A stretch of 58,248 bases of DNA from positions 306,246-364,493 of the forward strand of contig ARQU01000001.1 in assembly GCA_000384615.1 (NCBI GenBank), in the 5' to 3' direction. Of this stretch, positions 8,861-16,791 are shown piece by piece (position 1 is the first letter of the stretch; each line of letters opens with the position of its first letter). The notes under the pieces were generated by a model. It did not search any database, had not been told where the DNA came from, and saw only the letters and a list, made by a program, of their open reading frames with translations. A program made the position numbers and the translations under genes. This DNA is from an alpha proteobacterium SCGC AAA536-G10. Its GTDB lineage: Bacteria > Pseudomonadota > Alphaproteobacteria > Puniceispirillales > Marisalimonadaceae.

Positions 8861-9259
8861 TTATAATTCTGTTGAGTATCTTAACATTGCAGAACCTTTA
8901 ACCTTTTCTATCGTATCTTTATCAATATTAAAAATTTTTTCCATGAGTTTGATAAAATCATTTTCAGGTGGAACTAATTCAAAATTAACACAACATAACT
9001 CAACGCCTAGAGCGTAAGCAGTTTCTAACTCTTTTTTACTCAAATTATCTTTTATTCCACTTAAAATATATTTTGTGTCTATACCAGATTGAATTTTAGC
9101 ACTTAAATTTTTAAGCTCTTTTTTAATTTCATCTGATGAAATCTTTTTTAGTATTGGATAACTTTTTGTATATTGAGAAATAATAATCTTTTCTTCTTCA
9201 TGAAGCACTCCATCTGAAAGTGCTGCTAAAAATAAAACTTGAATTATTTCATTATGCAT
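8861..9259 (-). CDS. TerB-like protein
   Basis: This 132-aa acidic, all-helical protein resembles the TerB family of tellurite-resistance and stress-response proteins. Near the start is 'LFLAALSDGVLHEEEKIII', the TerB signature of a helix with an acidic turn (DG.l..eE), which is implicated in metal binding in the family. A second helical half follows with 'KKELETAYALGVELCC' and 'VPPENDFI'. There is no signal peptide, so it is cytoplasmic. It is convergent with the coiled-coil gene and divergent from the YfaP-like gene (71-bp gap). TerB domains often work with membrane and vWA partners in Ter-type stress systems. A link to its membrane-protein neighbours is inferred from that and from position. 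Confidence 0.65.
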   Translation of the reverse strand: MHNEIIQVLFLAALSDGVLHEEEKIIISQYTKSYPILKKISSDEIKKELKNLSAKIQSGIDTKYILSGIKDNLSKKELETAYALGVELCCVNFELVPPENDFIKLMEKIFNIDKDTIEKVKGSAMLRYSTEL

Positions 9260-9330
9260 TTTTTGTCCTAAAAAAGATTAGACTATTAAAGATAAATGCT
9301 TTTAGATAAATTTATCAAGTTAAATATTTA

Positions 9331-10137
9331 GTGAGTTATACTTTGGCAAAAAAGGAACCTGACGAATATACTATCCGAGATTATTCAGCTATTGATAGAC
9401 AAATCAACGAAATAGCCAATAGAGAAAGCGTACTTACTAATAAATTAAAACAAGATAACTTAAGAAAACTAGCTATAACTTCTTTTATTTTTGCAGGAGC
9501 CCTAAGTGCTATTATAATTGCTTCAGGGATTACTGTTTGGTTGATTAAAGATCAGAAAATAGTTGAAGTTGTAAAAGAAAAAATAGTGGAAGTTACAAAA
9601 GAACCAAAGATCATAATAGAACCTCACCATCATAATCATTCACAAAACTCATCATCTAATAACATTTCCAATCTAAATCCAAATGCAAAAATAATTGATA
9701 ATTCTAATAATAACCAATTAAATAAAGAGATAAATGATAGACTACCAAACATTCAAGGGTCAATTGGTAAAAAACTTAATTTCTCTCTAATTTGGAACAA
9801 TTATGATGACCTTGACTTACATGTTAAGACGCCTTCAGGACAAATTATTAATTATCGAAAAAAACAGTCTTCAGGCGGACACCTTGATGCTGATAAGAAT
9901 GTAATAACGAAAATACTTAATCCCATAGAAAATATAAGATGGGATAGCAACCCACCTAAAGGAAAGTATGAAGTATTTACAAAACTTTATAAAAAAGATA
10001 ACCGAAATAAATTTCAGAATACTAATTTCAAAATAATTATTCATAAAGATCAGCAAATTGTAAATTCTTATGAAAATACCTTACCTCCAAATAGTACTGG
10101 TAGAATGGTGAAATTATTTGATTATAATGTTGATTAA
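9331..10137 (+). CDS. Single-pass membrane protein with YfaP-like beta domain
   Basis: This 268-aa protein starts at GTG 9331. A cytoplasmic N terminus (1-45) precedes one membrane helix (about 47-72), a VEVVKE/VEVTKE stalk (75-92), a His cluster and an Asn-rich linker (97-135). The C-terminal domain (about 144-268) carries WNNYDDLDLHV (155-165), SGGHLDAD (181-188), PIENIRW and PKGKYEV. This is the pattern of the YfaP/DUF2135-type beta-sandwich seen in secreted or vWA-linked proteins. The stalk matches the tail of the coiled-coil protein upstream. It overlaps nothing and is followed after 6 bp by the YHYH gene, so the two are probably co-transcribed. Role unknown; an envelope sensor or binding unit is a guess. 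Confidence 0.7.
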   Translation: MSYTLAKKEPDEYTIRDYSAIDRQINEIANRESVLTNKLKQDNLRKLAITSFIFAGALSAIIIASGITVWLIKDQKIVEVVKEKIVEVTKEPKIIIEPHHHNHSQNSSSNNISNLNPNAKIIDNSNNNQLNKEINDRLPNIQGSIGKKLNFSLIWNNYDDLDLHVKTPSGQIINYRKKQSSGGHLDADKNVITKILNPIENIRWDSNPPKGKYEVFTKLYKKDNRNKFQNTNFKIIIHKDQQIVNSYENTLPPNSTGRMVKLFDYNVD

Positions 10138-10143
10138 TTAAAT

Positions 10144-10674
10144 ATGTTTCTTTGCAAAATAATATTAATTATTTTTATATTTTCCTTTCCCTTAAAAGCT
10201 TATTCTCATGGCGGTGGGCTGAATAAATCTGGGTGTCATAATAATAGAATCACAGGAGATTATCATTGTCATAGAGGAGGAAACTCCAGCAAAAGCATTC
10301 AAAAATTTTCAGGAATTAAATTAAATGAAGACTACTATAATATGTGGCTTGCAAATCAATTAGGCGGACGTACAGAAGTTACTTTCAACTACAACTATAA
10401 TCTTGAAAGCTCATCTCCACTTATCGCGTCAGTAAGAGTAGATGTAGTTACCAATGAGTATGTCATTGAAGGTGGTCTAGATAAAAGAAGTAGCCTAGAT
10501 AGTATTCAACAAGCAGTTTTTGCATCTACAATTACTGGCAAAAAACCAGCTGTAGCCATATATGATACAAATGGAATGTGGGGAAAATTTGAGCATAGAA
10601 TCTGGTCAGCTGCTAAAAAATTAAATGTTAAATTTTTTTGGGTAAGTGGTAATGAAATAAAGGATGTTTATTAA
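10144..10674 (+). CDS. Secreted YHYH protein with PD-(D/E)XK nuclease-like tail
   Basis: This 176-aa protein has a signal peptide (1-21) and then a YHYH motif (22-46) with the family pattern HGGGLNKSGCHNNR..GDYHCHRG. The C-terminal half (about 75-176) shows RVDVVT (D100), YVIEGG (E109), LDKRSS (K114) and SIQQAVFAS (Q122-Q123). This is the D...E...K plus Q arrangement of PD-(D/E)XK-like domains found in small secreted proteins, where the corresponding segment reads 'E.....W.E.IGQ..YYA'. It is therefore a candidate periplasmic or extracellular nuclease, or an inactive relative. It lies 6 bp after the YfaP-like gene and ends at a hairpin shared with the convergent small gene. The nuclease reading is inferred from motifs. 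Confidence 0.65.
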   Translation: MFLCKIILIIFIFSFPLKAYSHGGGLNKSGCHNNRITGDYHCHRGGNSSKSIQKFSGIKLNEDYYNMWLANQLGGRTEVTFNYNYNLESSSPLIASVRVDVVTNEYVIEGGLDKRSSLDSIQQAVFASTITGKKPAVAIYDTNGMWGKFEHRIWSAAKKLNVKFFWVSGNEIKDVY

Positions 10675-10691
10675 CTTGAATAAAGCTAGTT

Positions 10692-10708
10692 GGTTAACTT
10701 AGTTAACC
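10692..10708. terminator. Bidirectional hairpin between convergent genes
   Basis: GGTTAAC-TTA-GTTAACC forms a perfect 7-bp stem with a 3-nt loop, followed by ATTTATTT on the plus strand. It overlaps the stop codon of the minus-strand gene at 10703. Confidence 0.6.
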
Positions 10709-10909
10709 ATTTATTTCTATGGATTTGTTTTTCTTTTTTTCTATTCTCCACAAAGTGAAAAAAAGAACAATCAAGGCAGGTTGTAACAACACAAAAATTA
10801 TTAAATTTGCTAGATAATATCCATGTCCAAACTCACCCGGCTTACCCCCTATTACTTGAAGGACATAAACACAAAGCATAAAAATTTCTTTTATAATTTC
10901 TTCAAACAT
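10703..10909 (-). CDS. Small membrane protein, unknown function
   Basis: This 68-aa protein has two hydrophobic segments (about 8-20 and 33-55) and a basic C terminus (RIEKKKNKSI). It is not recognised. It lies 17 bp downstream of the secreted-protein gene at 10927-11454 on the same strand, so it is likely co-transcribed with it. Confidence 0.6.
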   Translation of the reverse strand: MFEEIIKEIFMLCVYVLQVIGGKPGEFGHGYYLANLIIFVLLQPALIVLFFTLWRIEKKKNKSIEING

Positions 10910-10926
10910 TATTTAATCCATTAGTT

Positions 10927-11454
10927 TTACTTATGTTTAAACATATCAAAGAAAGATGATTCATAATATCCTTTAATATTCCTAGATAAATCTTTTAGAA
11001 ATCTTGAAATTGGTACATTTATTGTTTTTACGTCATCTATTGCAGCAACATTAATATGTGTCATAAGACCACTATCTCTTAGCATAAGATCTGCTGCAAT
11101 TGTTTTAGTAACTTCCGAGCTTTTGCTATCTTTTTTAAAAACTTCTTTTGTTAGCTCAACAATTCTTCGCTTATTAACGTGTGTCGAAGAGAGGATTATT
11201 GTATCTTTAGAATTATTGCTATTTTTATGCCTAAGCGCATAAATAAATAGTTGAACAAAAACTCTTCCATCTTTGTCTTCTCTTAACGTTAAATTAGGAA
11301 AATTAGAAACCAATTTTTTAGTTTTAGTCCTAACTAAATTTTTTAGGCTTTTATCTTCACCAACTATATTTAAATAAAAAGGGAATTTTGTTTCTGCATA
11401 TGAGAATGATGAAAATAATAATAGTTTTAATGTTAATAAAAATAAAAATCTCAT
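10927..11454 (-). CDS. Secreted protein of unknown function
   Basis: This 175-aa protein has a clear signal peptide (about 1-20, ending SYA before ETKF). The mature part is basic and helical-beta mixed, with 'DGRVFVQLFIYALRH' and 'IILSSTHVNKRRIVEL'; no family is recognised. AAGGAG lies just upstream of ATG 11454. It is the first gene of a two-gene minus-strand unit with the small membrane protein and is divergent from the polymerase-like gene. Confidence 0.65.
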   Translation of the reverse strand: MRFLFLLTLKLLLFSSFSYAETKFPFYLNIVGEDKSLKNLVRTKTKKLVSNFPNLTLREDKDGRVFVQLFIYALRHKNSNNSKDTIILSSTHVNKRRIVELTKEVFKKDSKSSEVTKTIAADLMLRDSGLMTHINVAAIDDVKTINVPISRFLKDLSRNIKGYYESSFFDMFKHK

Positions 11455-11751
11455 ATTTTTCTCCTTAATTATTTTTCAAAATACAAAACATTTTTGTTTA
11501 AAAATTGTTAGGAAAAAGGCAGAAATCACAATTGTCATAAAAATGCAGCATTAATAAATTATAATTAAATAATCAAAGATGATCTATCAAGACCTCTAGA
11601 TGTTCATAGATGGTCAGAATATCCCGAAATAAATAAATCAATTAACCTAATCTATGAGAATTATTTCAAGTGGCAAAATCCTTATCTTGTAAAAAAACAT
11701 ATTAAGGTAGTTTTACTAGATTTATATATTGCATGGACAGAACACCAAAAT

Positions 11752-12978
11752 ATGAAACTTGGAGTACATATGTATCGAAATGCTTATAAAACTAAGTCTA
11801 GATATAATGAGTTGCACATTTCTCAAAAAACAATTGATGTTGTAAAACGGTTAAAAGAGGTTGGGTTAATTAACCTGACTAATGGTTTTTATGATCCAAC
11901 TGGTTTGCACAGCAGAATAACACGAATTTGGTCAACAAAAAAACTTATAAAGCAATTTAAAATTACAAAAATGAAGAAACATATAATTGTTAATAATTCG
12001 AATAGAGAAACAATTATCTTACGTAATGAAAATAAAAAAAATATTGAGTATATTGATAACGAAAAATCGATAAAAATGAGAGCTTCACTACAAGAATATA
12101 ACCGCTTACTTGCCAAAACATTCATTGATATACCCGAACTTGATAAACCGCTAATAAACTATAAGGAAAAGTACATTCCCATATCTTCCAGTGATTGTTT
12201 TATTACAAGAATTTTTAATAATGGTAGATGGAGTGATGGAGGGAGATTTTATGGAGGGTGGTGGCAGAGAATTCCTTCATTTTATAGATCAAAAATATAT
12301 ATTAATGATGAACCAACTATTGAGGATGATTACAAGTCACTTCATCCAATCCTGTTATATGCAAAAAAAGGTTTAGACTATAACAAACTTAATCGAGGGG
12401 ATGCATATGACATAAATATCCCCCAGATGAAATGTAAAGATGATTCACGAAAACTTGTAAAAAGACTCATGCTAATTGCTATAAATGCAAAAGATGAACC
12501 TTCAACTTTTAGAGCCTTGAAGAATGAACTCCAAGATCAATTACCTAATTATTCTTTCAACTTTAAAGAATTAAGATCAATACTTAACAAGATTAGAGGG
12601 AAGCATATTGAGATTGCTGGTGATTTTTGTTCTGGTAAAGGTTTACTTTTAATGAATATTGATGGGCAAATAAGCGAATACATCATTAACAAATTTACCC
12701 AAAATAATATTCCTATTTTATGCATTCATGACAGTTTCATAGTTTCATATAAACATGATAACTATCTAAGAAAAATTATGACTGAGGCTATTTTTAATAT
12801 TTCACAAGTTGATCTTCCAAGTATTGATCGTAATGGTATAGGTCTTACTCAATTGAACTCAACTAAATACTTAGACAGAGATTATTATTTAGAAAATATA
12901 AAATATCTTAGTAAACAAAACCAAAACAAATCAAATGGATATATATATAGAAAACAAATATTTAACAAATATTTATAA
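11752..12978 (+). CDS. Polymerase-like protein with palm-domain motifs A, B and C
   Basis: The 408-aa frame from ATG 11752 has a winged-helix-like N-terminal part (about 18-68, 'ISQKTIDVVKRLKEVGLI', then 'HSRITRIW'). A core follows: NGRWSDGGRFYGGWWQ (157-172), motif A-like DYKSLHPILLY (193-203), motif B-like R233-K237 in RKLVKRLML, and motif C-like CIHDSF (324-329). HDSF is the motif C of T7-type RNA polymerases, and HD is the motif C core of family A DNA polymerases. No exonuclease domain is visible. It is probably the replication polymerase or initiator of the element (inference). The frame is open upstream to ATA 11569, adding 61 plausible codons (DLSRPLDVHRW...), so the true start may be non-ATG or mutated. 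No ribosome site is obvious at either point. Confidence 0.7.
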   Translation: MKLGVHMYRNAYKTKSRYNELHISQKTIDVVKRLKEVGLINLTNGFYDPTGLHSRITRIWSTKKLIKQFKITKMKKHIIVNNSNRETIILRNENKKNIEYIDNEKSIKMRASLQEYNRLLAKTFIDIPELDKPLINYKEKYIPISSSDCFITRIFNNGRWSDGGRFYGGWWQRIPSFYRSKIYINDEPTIEDDYKSLHPILLYAKKGLDYNKLNRGDAYDINIPQMKCKDDSRKLVKRLMLIAINAKDEPSTFRALKNELQDQLPNYSFNFKELRSILNKIRGKHIEIAGDFCSGKGLLLMNIDGQISEYIINKFTQNNIPILCIHDSFIVSYKHDNYLRKIMTEAIFNISQVDLPSIDRNGIGLTQLNSTKYLDRDYYLENIKYLSKQNQNKSNGYIYRKQIFNKYL

Positions 12979-13029
12979 CTTAATAAATTAATATACTAAA
13001 TATCTAGGCTACTACTACTTAGACCACCT

Positions 13030-13050
13030 CTTTCCATTACTAATACTTTT
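13030..13050 (+). repeat. 21-bp direct repeat, copy 1
   Basis: CTTTCCATTACTAATACTTTT is identical to 13519-13539. The two copies bracket the single gene at 13083-13487. Confidence 0.85.
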
Positions 13051-13082
13051 GACCATTATATTTGTTTACGGATAATTATTAG

Positions 13083-13487
13083 TTAATTACAAGAATAATC
13101 TAAACCGTTAAAAGCATATGCGTCTAGTCCAAGTGCATCTATTTCTTGAAGTCTTTTCTCTGGCTGCGGCTGTATATTAAGCCATGTTGGTATTTTCTTT
13201 TTGTATTTAGAGCAATCATATGGTGAATAATCAAGATATTCGTAAACACTTAAATAGAAGTCATGAAAATGAATAGTATCATTTATTAACTCAGGTGGTC
13301 TAAAACCATATTCTATAAGTTTTTCTACTATGATATACATATATCTTCCATCCATAGTTGAAAACCTAGTTAATTTACCATCATCATCGTCAGACATTCT
13401 ATCGTTAAGCCACCCTACCCAGCCATTTGGATATTTAGCACGGACGATATCTTTACTTGTAAACAAACTCTCGAATTGACTCCTCAT
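13083..13487 (-). CDS. Hypothetical 134-aa protein bracketed by 21-bp repeats
   Basis: This soluble, acidic and aromatic-rich protein is not recognised. It has no signal peptide or membrane helix. Visible features are 'YPNGWVGWLNDRM' (about 19-31), a DDDDGK loop and 'TIHFHDFYLSVYEYLDY' in the middle. AAGGGGAT lies about 10 bp before ATG 13487, so it is a believable gene. The gene is flanked by perfect 21-bp direct repeats, which suggests it arrived or could leave as a single-gene cassette. Confidence 0.6.
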   Translation of the reverse strand: MRSQFESLFTSKDIVRAKYPNGWVGWLNDRMSDDDDGKLTRFSTMDGRYMYIIVEKLIEYGFRPPELINDTIHFHDFYLSVYEYLDYSPYDCSKYKKKIPTWLNIQPQPEKRLQEIDALGLDAYAFNGLDYSCN

Positions 13488-13518
13488 TCTATATAAATCC
13501 CCTTACTCTATACCTCAT

Positions 13519-13539
13519 CTTTCCATTACTAATACTTTT
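13519..13539 (+). repeat. 21-bp direct repeat, copy 2
   Basis: Second copy of CTTTCCATTACTAATACTTTT, 489 bp after the first. It lies in the spacer between the genes at 13083-13487 and 13529-14062 and overlaps the 3' end of the latter. Confidence 0.85.
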
Positions 13540-14062
13540 TATAGCTTTTATTTATTTTGATATAACTTCTTAAAACAAAGATAGAAAATGCCACATAAAA
13601 CAATCCTATACATAAATAATGTAAGTTATTTGTTGAAATTATACTATGCAATTGATTTAGACCAGAAATAGGAAAAAAAGGCATCATATCCCGATGCATT
13701 ACACTATCAAGAAGCAATTGTGAATAAGCACCCACAAAGGCTCCACACCAAGCAGATAATCTTGTTATTTTAATCTCAACCTCAAATAAAGAAAACTTTT
13801 TGGTGTATAAAATTATATTCCATAATTTCAAGCCTACCTCACAGAAAGATCTGCAAAATAAAGCAACAAATATAGCTATTAAAGACACACCTAAAAAAGT
13901 ATGAAAAAATTTATGAGAAGGAATTCCAGTCGTATATATATAAAATAAAACTTCTGAGTCAATTATGATGTTTGTTAAAGTAAAAATTGAAAAACTAAAA
14001 TATTTTGGAAATAAAGATTTAACTGAAGTACCTGCCATTAAATGAAAAGGTGTAAAAGGCAA
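13529..14062 (-). CDS. Membrane protein of the YdjM/DUF4184-like type
   Basis: This 177-aa protein begins MPFTPFHLMAG, the classic start of membrane-embedded putative metal-dependent hydrolases (YdjM/DUF457 and DUF4184 groups). Conserved polar spots follow: NIIIDSEVLF (about 31-40), HKFFHTFLG (about 50-58), and a second half with WCGAFVGAYSQLLLDSVMHRDMMPF (about 110-134), where family members have H/D metal-ligand positions. Four hydrophobic helices are visible. The function of the family is poorly known. The usual 'SH' before LLDS is SQ here. It stands alone on the minus strand inside the element. Confidence 0.6.
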   Translation of the reverse strand: MPFTPFHLMAGTSVKSLFPKYFSFSIFTLTNIIIDSEVLFYIYTTGIPSHKFFHTFLGVSLIAIFVALFCRSFCEVGLKLWNIILYTKKFSLFEVEIKITRLSAWCGAFVGAYSQLLLDSVMHRDMMPFFPISGLNQLHSIISTNNLHYLCIGLFYVAFSIFVLRSYIKINKSYKKY

Positions 14063-14167
14063 AAATCAAATCTCCTTGAATTAAAAATTATTAATTTATA
14101 AATCCAATGACATGTAGTTAATTTATAAATATTTTAATAATATTATTAATATGATAGTGTCTATATT

Positions 14168-14668
14168 ATGACTGATCAAATATTGCTTATGGGTAAACTT
14201 AGAAAGTGGTTTTGGTATTATGGTGTTCTGCCATTAGTTTTTGCTTATTTAACATGCCTAAACTTTTCTGCTGAGTTTGTAAATATTCTTCTCATTGAAA
14301 ACAGATCTATAACTTTATACTACATGGCTGAATTATTATATTATTCAACTTTATGCATAGGTTGCTTGATGATAATTTGGTGCATAATAAATGCAATTCG
14401 TGTTTACATAATATCATCAAAGATTACTGCTCTTGAACTTAAAGGTAAAAAGTACTCTTTCAATACATCAGTAATTTTGTTTCCAATTATTGCTTTTTTC
14501 GGATTTATTCCTCTTGCATTAATTTTAAGTAAAACAAAAATATATTTTCCATTATTTCCTTTAATTGAACCAATAGCCCAAGACTTAACTCCTTACCTTT
14601 TCCCAATCTATCTGTTAATTACAAATGCTTCAGAATATATGTTTGGAAACTTTTCTTATTCTTATTAA
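14168..14668 (+). CDS. Four-helix membrane protein, unknown function
   Basis: This 166-aa protein has four hydrophobic segments at about 16-38, 58-86, 100-122 and 137-155, with few charged residues. No family is recognised. It stands between a divergent membrane-protein gene and the broken secreted-protein gene. An AT-rich spacer precedes ATG 14168 without a strong ribosome site, so the start is tentative. Confidence 0.5.
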   Translation: MTDQILLMGKLRKWFWYYGVLPLVFAYLTCLNFSAEFVNILLIENRSITLYYMAELLYYSTLCIGCLMIIWCIINAIRVYIISSKITALELKGKKYSFNTSVILFPIIAFFGFIPLALILSKTKIYFPLFPLIEPIAQDLTPYLFPIYLLITNASEYMFGNFSYSY

Positions 14669-14752
14669 TACATTTCTTAATTTTTACTATTTGCCACGAA
14701 CTTACCTTATTTCATACATAATCAAGTCTTAATTAGGCTTATAAATGTTATT

Positions 14753-15897
14753 ATGAACCTAAAAGTATTTTGTGTTTCATTTATAAATCTCCTAGTTGCA
14801 TTAGCAGTTCCCGCTGCTAATGCCTCCCCCTCTAATCCTGAAAGTTTCTTATCACAATCAACTATAGAGTATAAAAACTCCAATTTCTATAAATCTGATT
14901 ATCTCATTGCTAAATATTTAGGTAGTGAGAATTCAAATATTACGAAGGTCATAAAAACTATTCATAAAAGGAAAAGTAAACCAACACCAACATCCTTTAT
15001 CGATGGCGAATTTTCAAATGAATTTCTACAATTTTTTTCACAAGACCACTTCATCAATGGGGATCACAAAAGAGCGATAATGATAATAATATTCTTATAA
15101 AAATTAATGGGAATGAAAATCAATATGTTTCGGTTTGGGCAAAGCCATATATAGAAACATGGTACATTTTAGCAAAAGATAAAGAAAAACAAATTGCTTA
15201 TACTGTGGGTATGCATAATGCTAAAATAAGAATTGGAAAAATTCATAAAACTGATCGATTACTAAAACCTTGTGATACATTTGATATCAACGGACCTATT
15301 CAATATTTTTATGAACCAATTTTTGAAGATATTAACAACAATGGTAAAAAAGAACTTTTACTAAAATATAACGTAACTGTTGCAGACGGATATATTCAAG
15401 TTTTAGATATTTTTGTTCCAATAGTAAAAAATAATTATTGTTATTTAAGTCATAAGAAAAGTTATTATGGAAGAAATGGGTTCGCTATCTTTGAAAATGG
15501 AAAAATTGTTGTGAGTCATCAAACTAGTAAAAAGGGGGAATCAGTTTTGGGATCATCACTTCAAATAGAAAAAATATACAGTTCCAATGGCGAATTAATT
15601 AATGAGAGAAAAAAATCCAATTTTCTAAAAAGTTCAAATATAACCATACTTGATCCATATAAAAAAGCTGAAGAAACAAATAACATAAAAATGTATCAAG
15701 CCGTCTTAATGGTCTGTATCAAAGGAAAAGATAAGTCAAAAAATAATTGTGAAGAACTTGCTGATACTAGAGGTCCGTACAAAACTGAAGATCAGTGTAA
15801 AGATAGGATTTTAGAAATAAGTGAAGATCTTCCAAAGTACAAACCTAATTTTGAAGCTAGAGGCTATTTATGTGAAGAACAATTAGTTAAAGATTGA
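14753..15897 (+). pseudogene. Secreted protein gene split by a frameshift in a T7 run
   Basis: Two frames, 14753-15100 and one ending at 15897, join into a single coherent protein of about 380 aa. The first begins with a signal peptide (about 1-24, ending ANA before SPSN). The second frame stays open well upstream of its first ATG at 15205 and reads sensibly back to the T7 run at 15032-15038 (TRPLHQWGSQKSDNDNN, VSVWAKPYIETWY). Adding one T restores a continuous frame: LQFF then TRPLHQWG. The C terminus has spaced cysteines and a 'DTRGPYKTEDQC' segment typical of small secreted alphaproteobacterial domains. Function unknown. The break may be a sequencing error, a true mutation or transcriptional slippage. 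Confidence 0.8.
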
Positions 15898-15903
15898 ACA
15901 TCT

Positions 15904-16791
15904 TTAGTTTTCTACACACCCGTAAATATATGATGATTTAGGGTCACTAGACTGAGGATACATTGATAGCAAAGGCTCTTTCGAAAACAAAATTTTAAAT
16001 TTTCTATAACATTCGTCTTTATTTGAATAAATTGTATTATATGGGAAAATCATCTTTTTCCTTCTCTCACTACCTGAAAAAAGAGCATAATCCATCATAC
16101 TAATGACATAACCTATCCAACCATTACTTCTTGAAGTTTTTTGTAAATTTTTTATATCAAATCTTTTAATTAATCTTATACTAATCATATCGTTGATTAA
16201 TTGAACTTGGGGAAATGTATTTTCAGTCTCTAAAGTGAGCAAAGCGCTGTTCATTAGATCAATAAAAAAATTAGAGGCTGAAGTGTTACGTAGAAGCATA
16301 GACCCTATCTCAGGCCCCATCATACTAGAACCAGCCAATGCACTTACATCGACTGCATTAAAAAATCTATTTTCGTCAAATAATAATTGAGTATTCAATT
16401 CAAATGGTAAGTTTAATTTATCATCCATTTTACAATTTATTTTATAATCAAAATCTTTAAGAAACTGATGTTTGTTAGAGTAGATATTTGAGTTTCCACA
16501 GCTAAGTTGACCATTATCAATCTTTTTATATACAAAATCTTCTATTTGGAATTTTTTTGTTTTATATTTTGAAAATTCGTTTGATAATGTTGCAAGTAAA
16601 GGTGCAAATTTTTTTTCAAATTCAGGAGCAAATTTTAAAAAAACAACATCACAAAATTCGCTTGTAATTTTAGTAATGTTGCCTTGAATTGTTATTTGTT
16701 TCCCAACATATTTATTACAAAATTGTTTATGATTTTCTCTAAAATTACCTGCAAATGAAGGATTTAAAAAAGAATTACAAATCGTAAACAA
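15904..16791 (-). CDS. Secreted protein of unknown function, start uncertain
   Basis: The frame from TTG 16791 gives 295 aa. It begins with the end of a signal peptide (FTICNSFLNPSFA before GNF). Four spaced cysteines occur (for example FCNKY, EFCDVV, SCGN, NCKMD) and the C terminus ends YIYGCVEN. No family is recognised. The start is suspicious. Just upstream lies a T9 run (A9 at 16790-16798 on the plus strand); in the shifted frame a TTG preceded by AAGG would give MNLIFPKNLKIFLLFF running into this signal peptide. One base fewer in the run would join them. It is convergent with the broken gene upstream, with a 6-bp gap. Confidence 0.55.
   Translation of the reverse strand: MFTICNSFLNPSFAGNFRENHKQFCNKYVGKQITIQGNITKITSEFCDVVFLKFAPEFEKKFAPLLATLSNEFSKYKTKKFQIEDFVYKKIDNGQLSCGNSNIYSNKHQFLKDFDYKINCKMDDKLNLPFELNTQLLFDENRFFNAVDVSALAGSSMMGPEIGSMLLRNTSASNFFIDLMNSALLTLETENTFPQVQLINDMISIRLIKRFDIKNLQKTSRSNGWIGYVISMMDYALFSGSERRKKMIFPYNTIYSNKDECYRKFKILFSKEPLLSMYPQSSDPKSSYIYGCVEN

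Noticed and set aside
9001-9259. True tellurite-resistance operon
   Set aside because: Only a TerB-like gene is present; TerC, TerD/E/Z and TerA are absent, so tellurite resistance is not supported.
13083-16791. Homology between the 134-aa protein (NGWVGWLNDRM) and the 295-aa secreted protein (NGWIGYVISMM)
   Set aside because: Only a short pattern is shared, without support on either side; too weak to call a domain.
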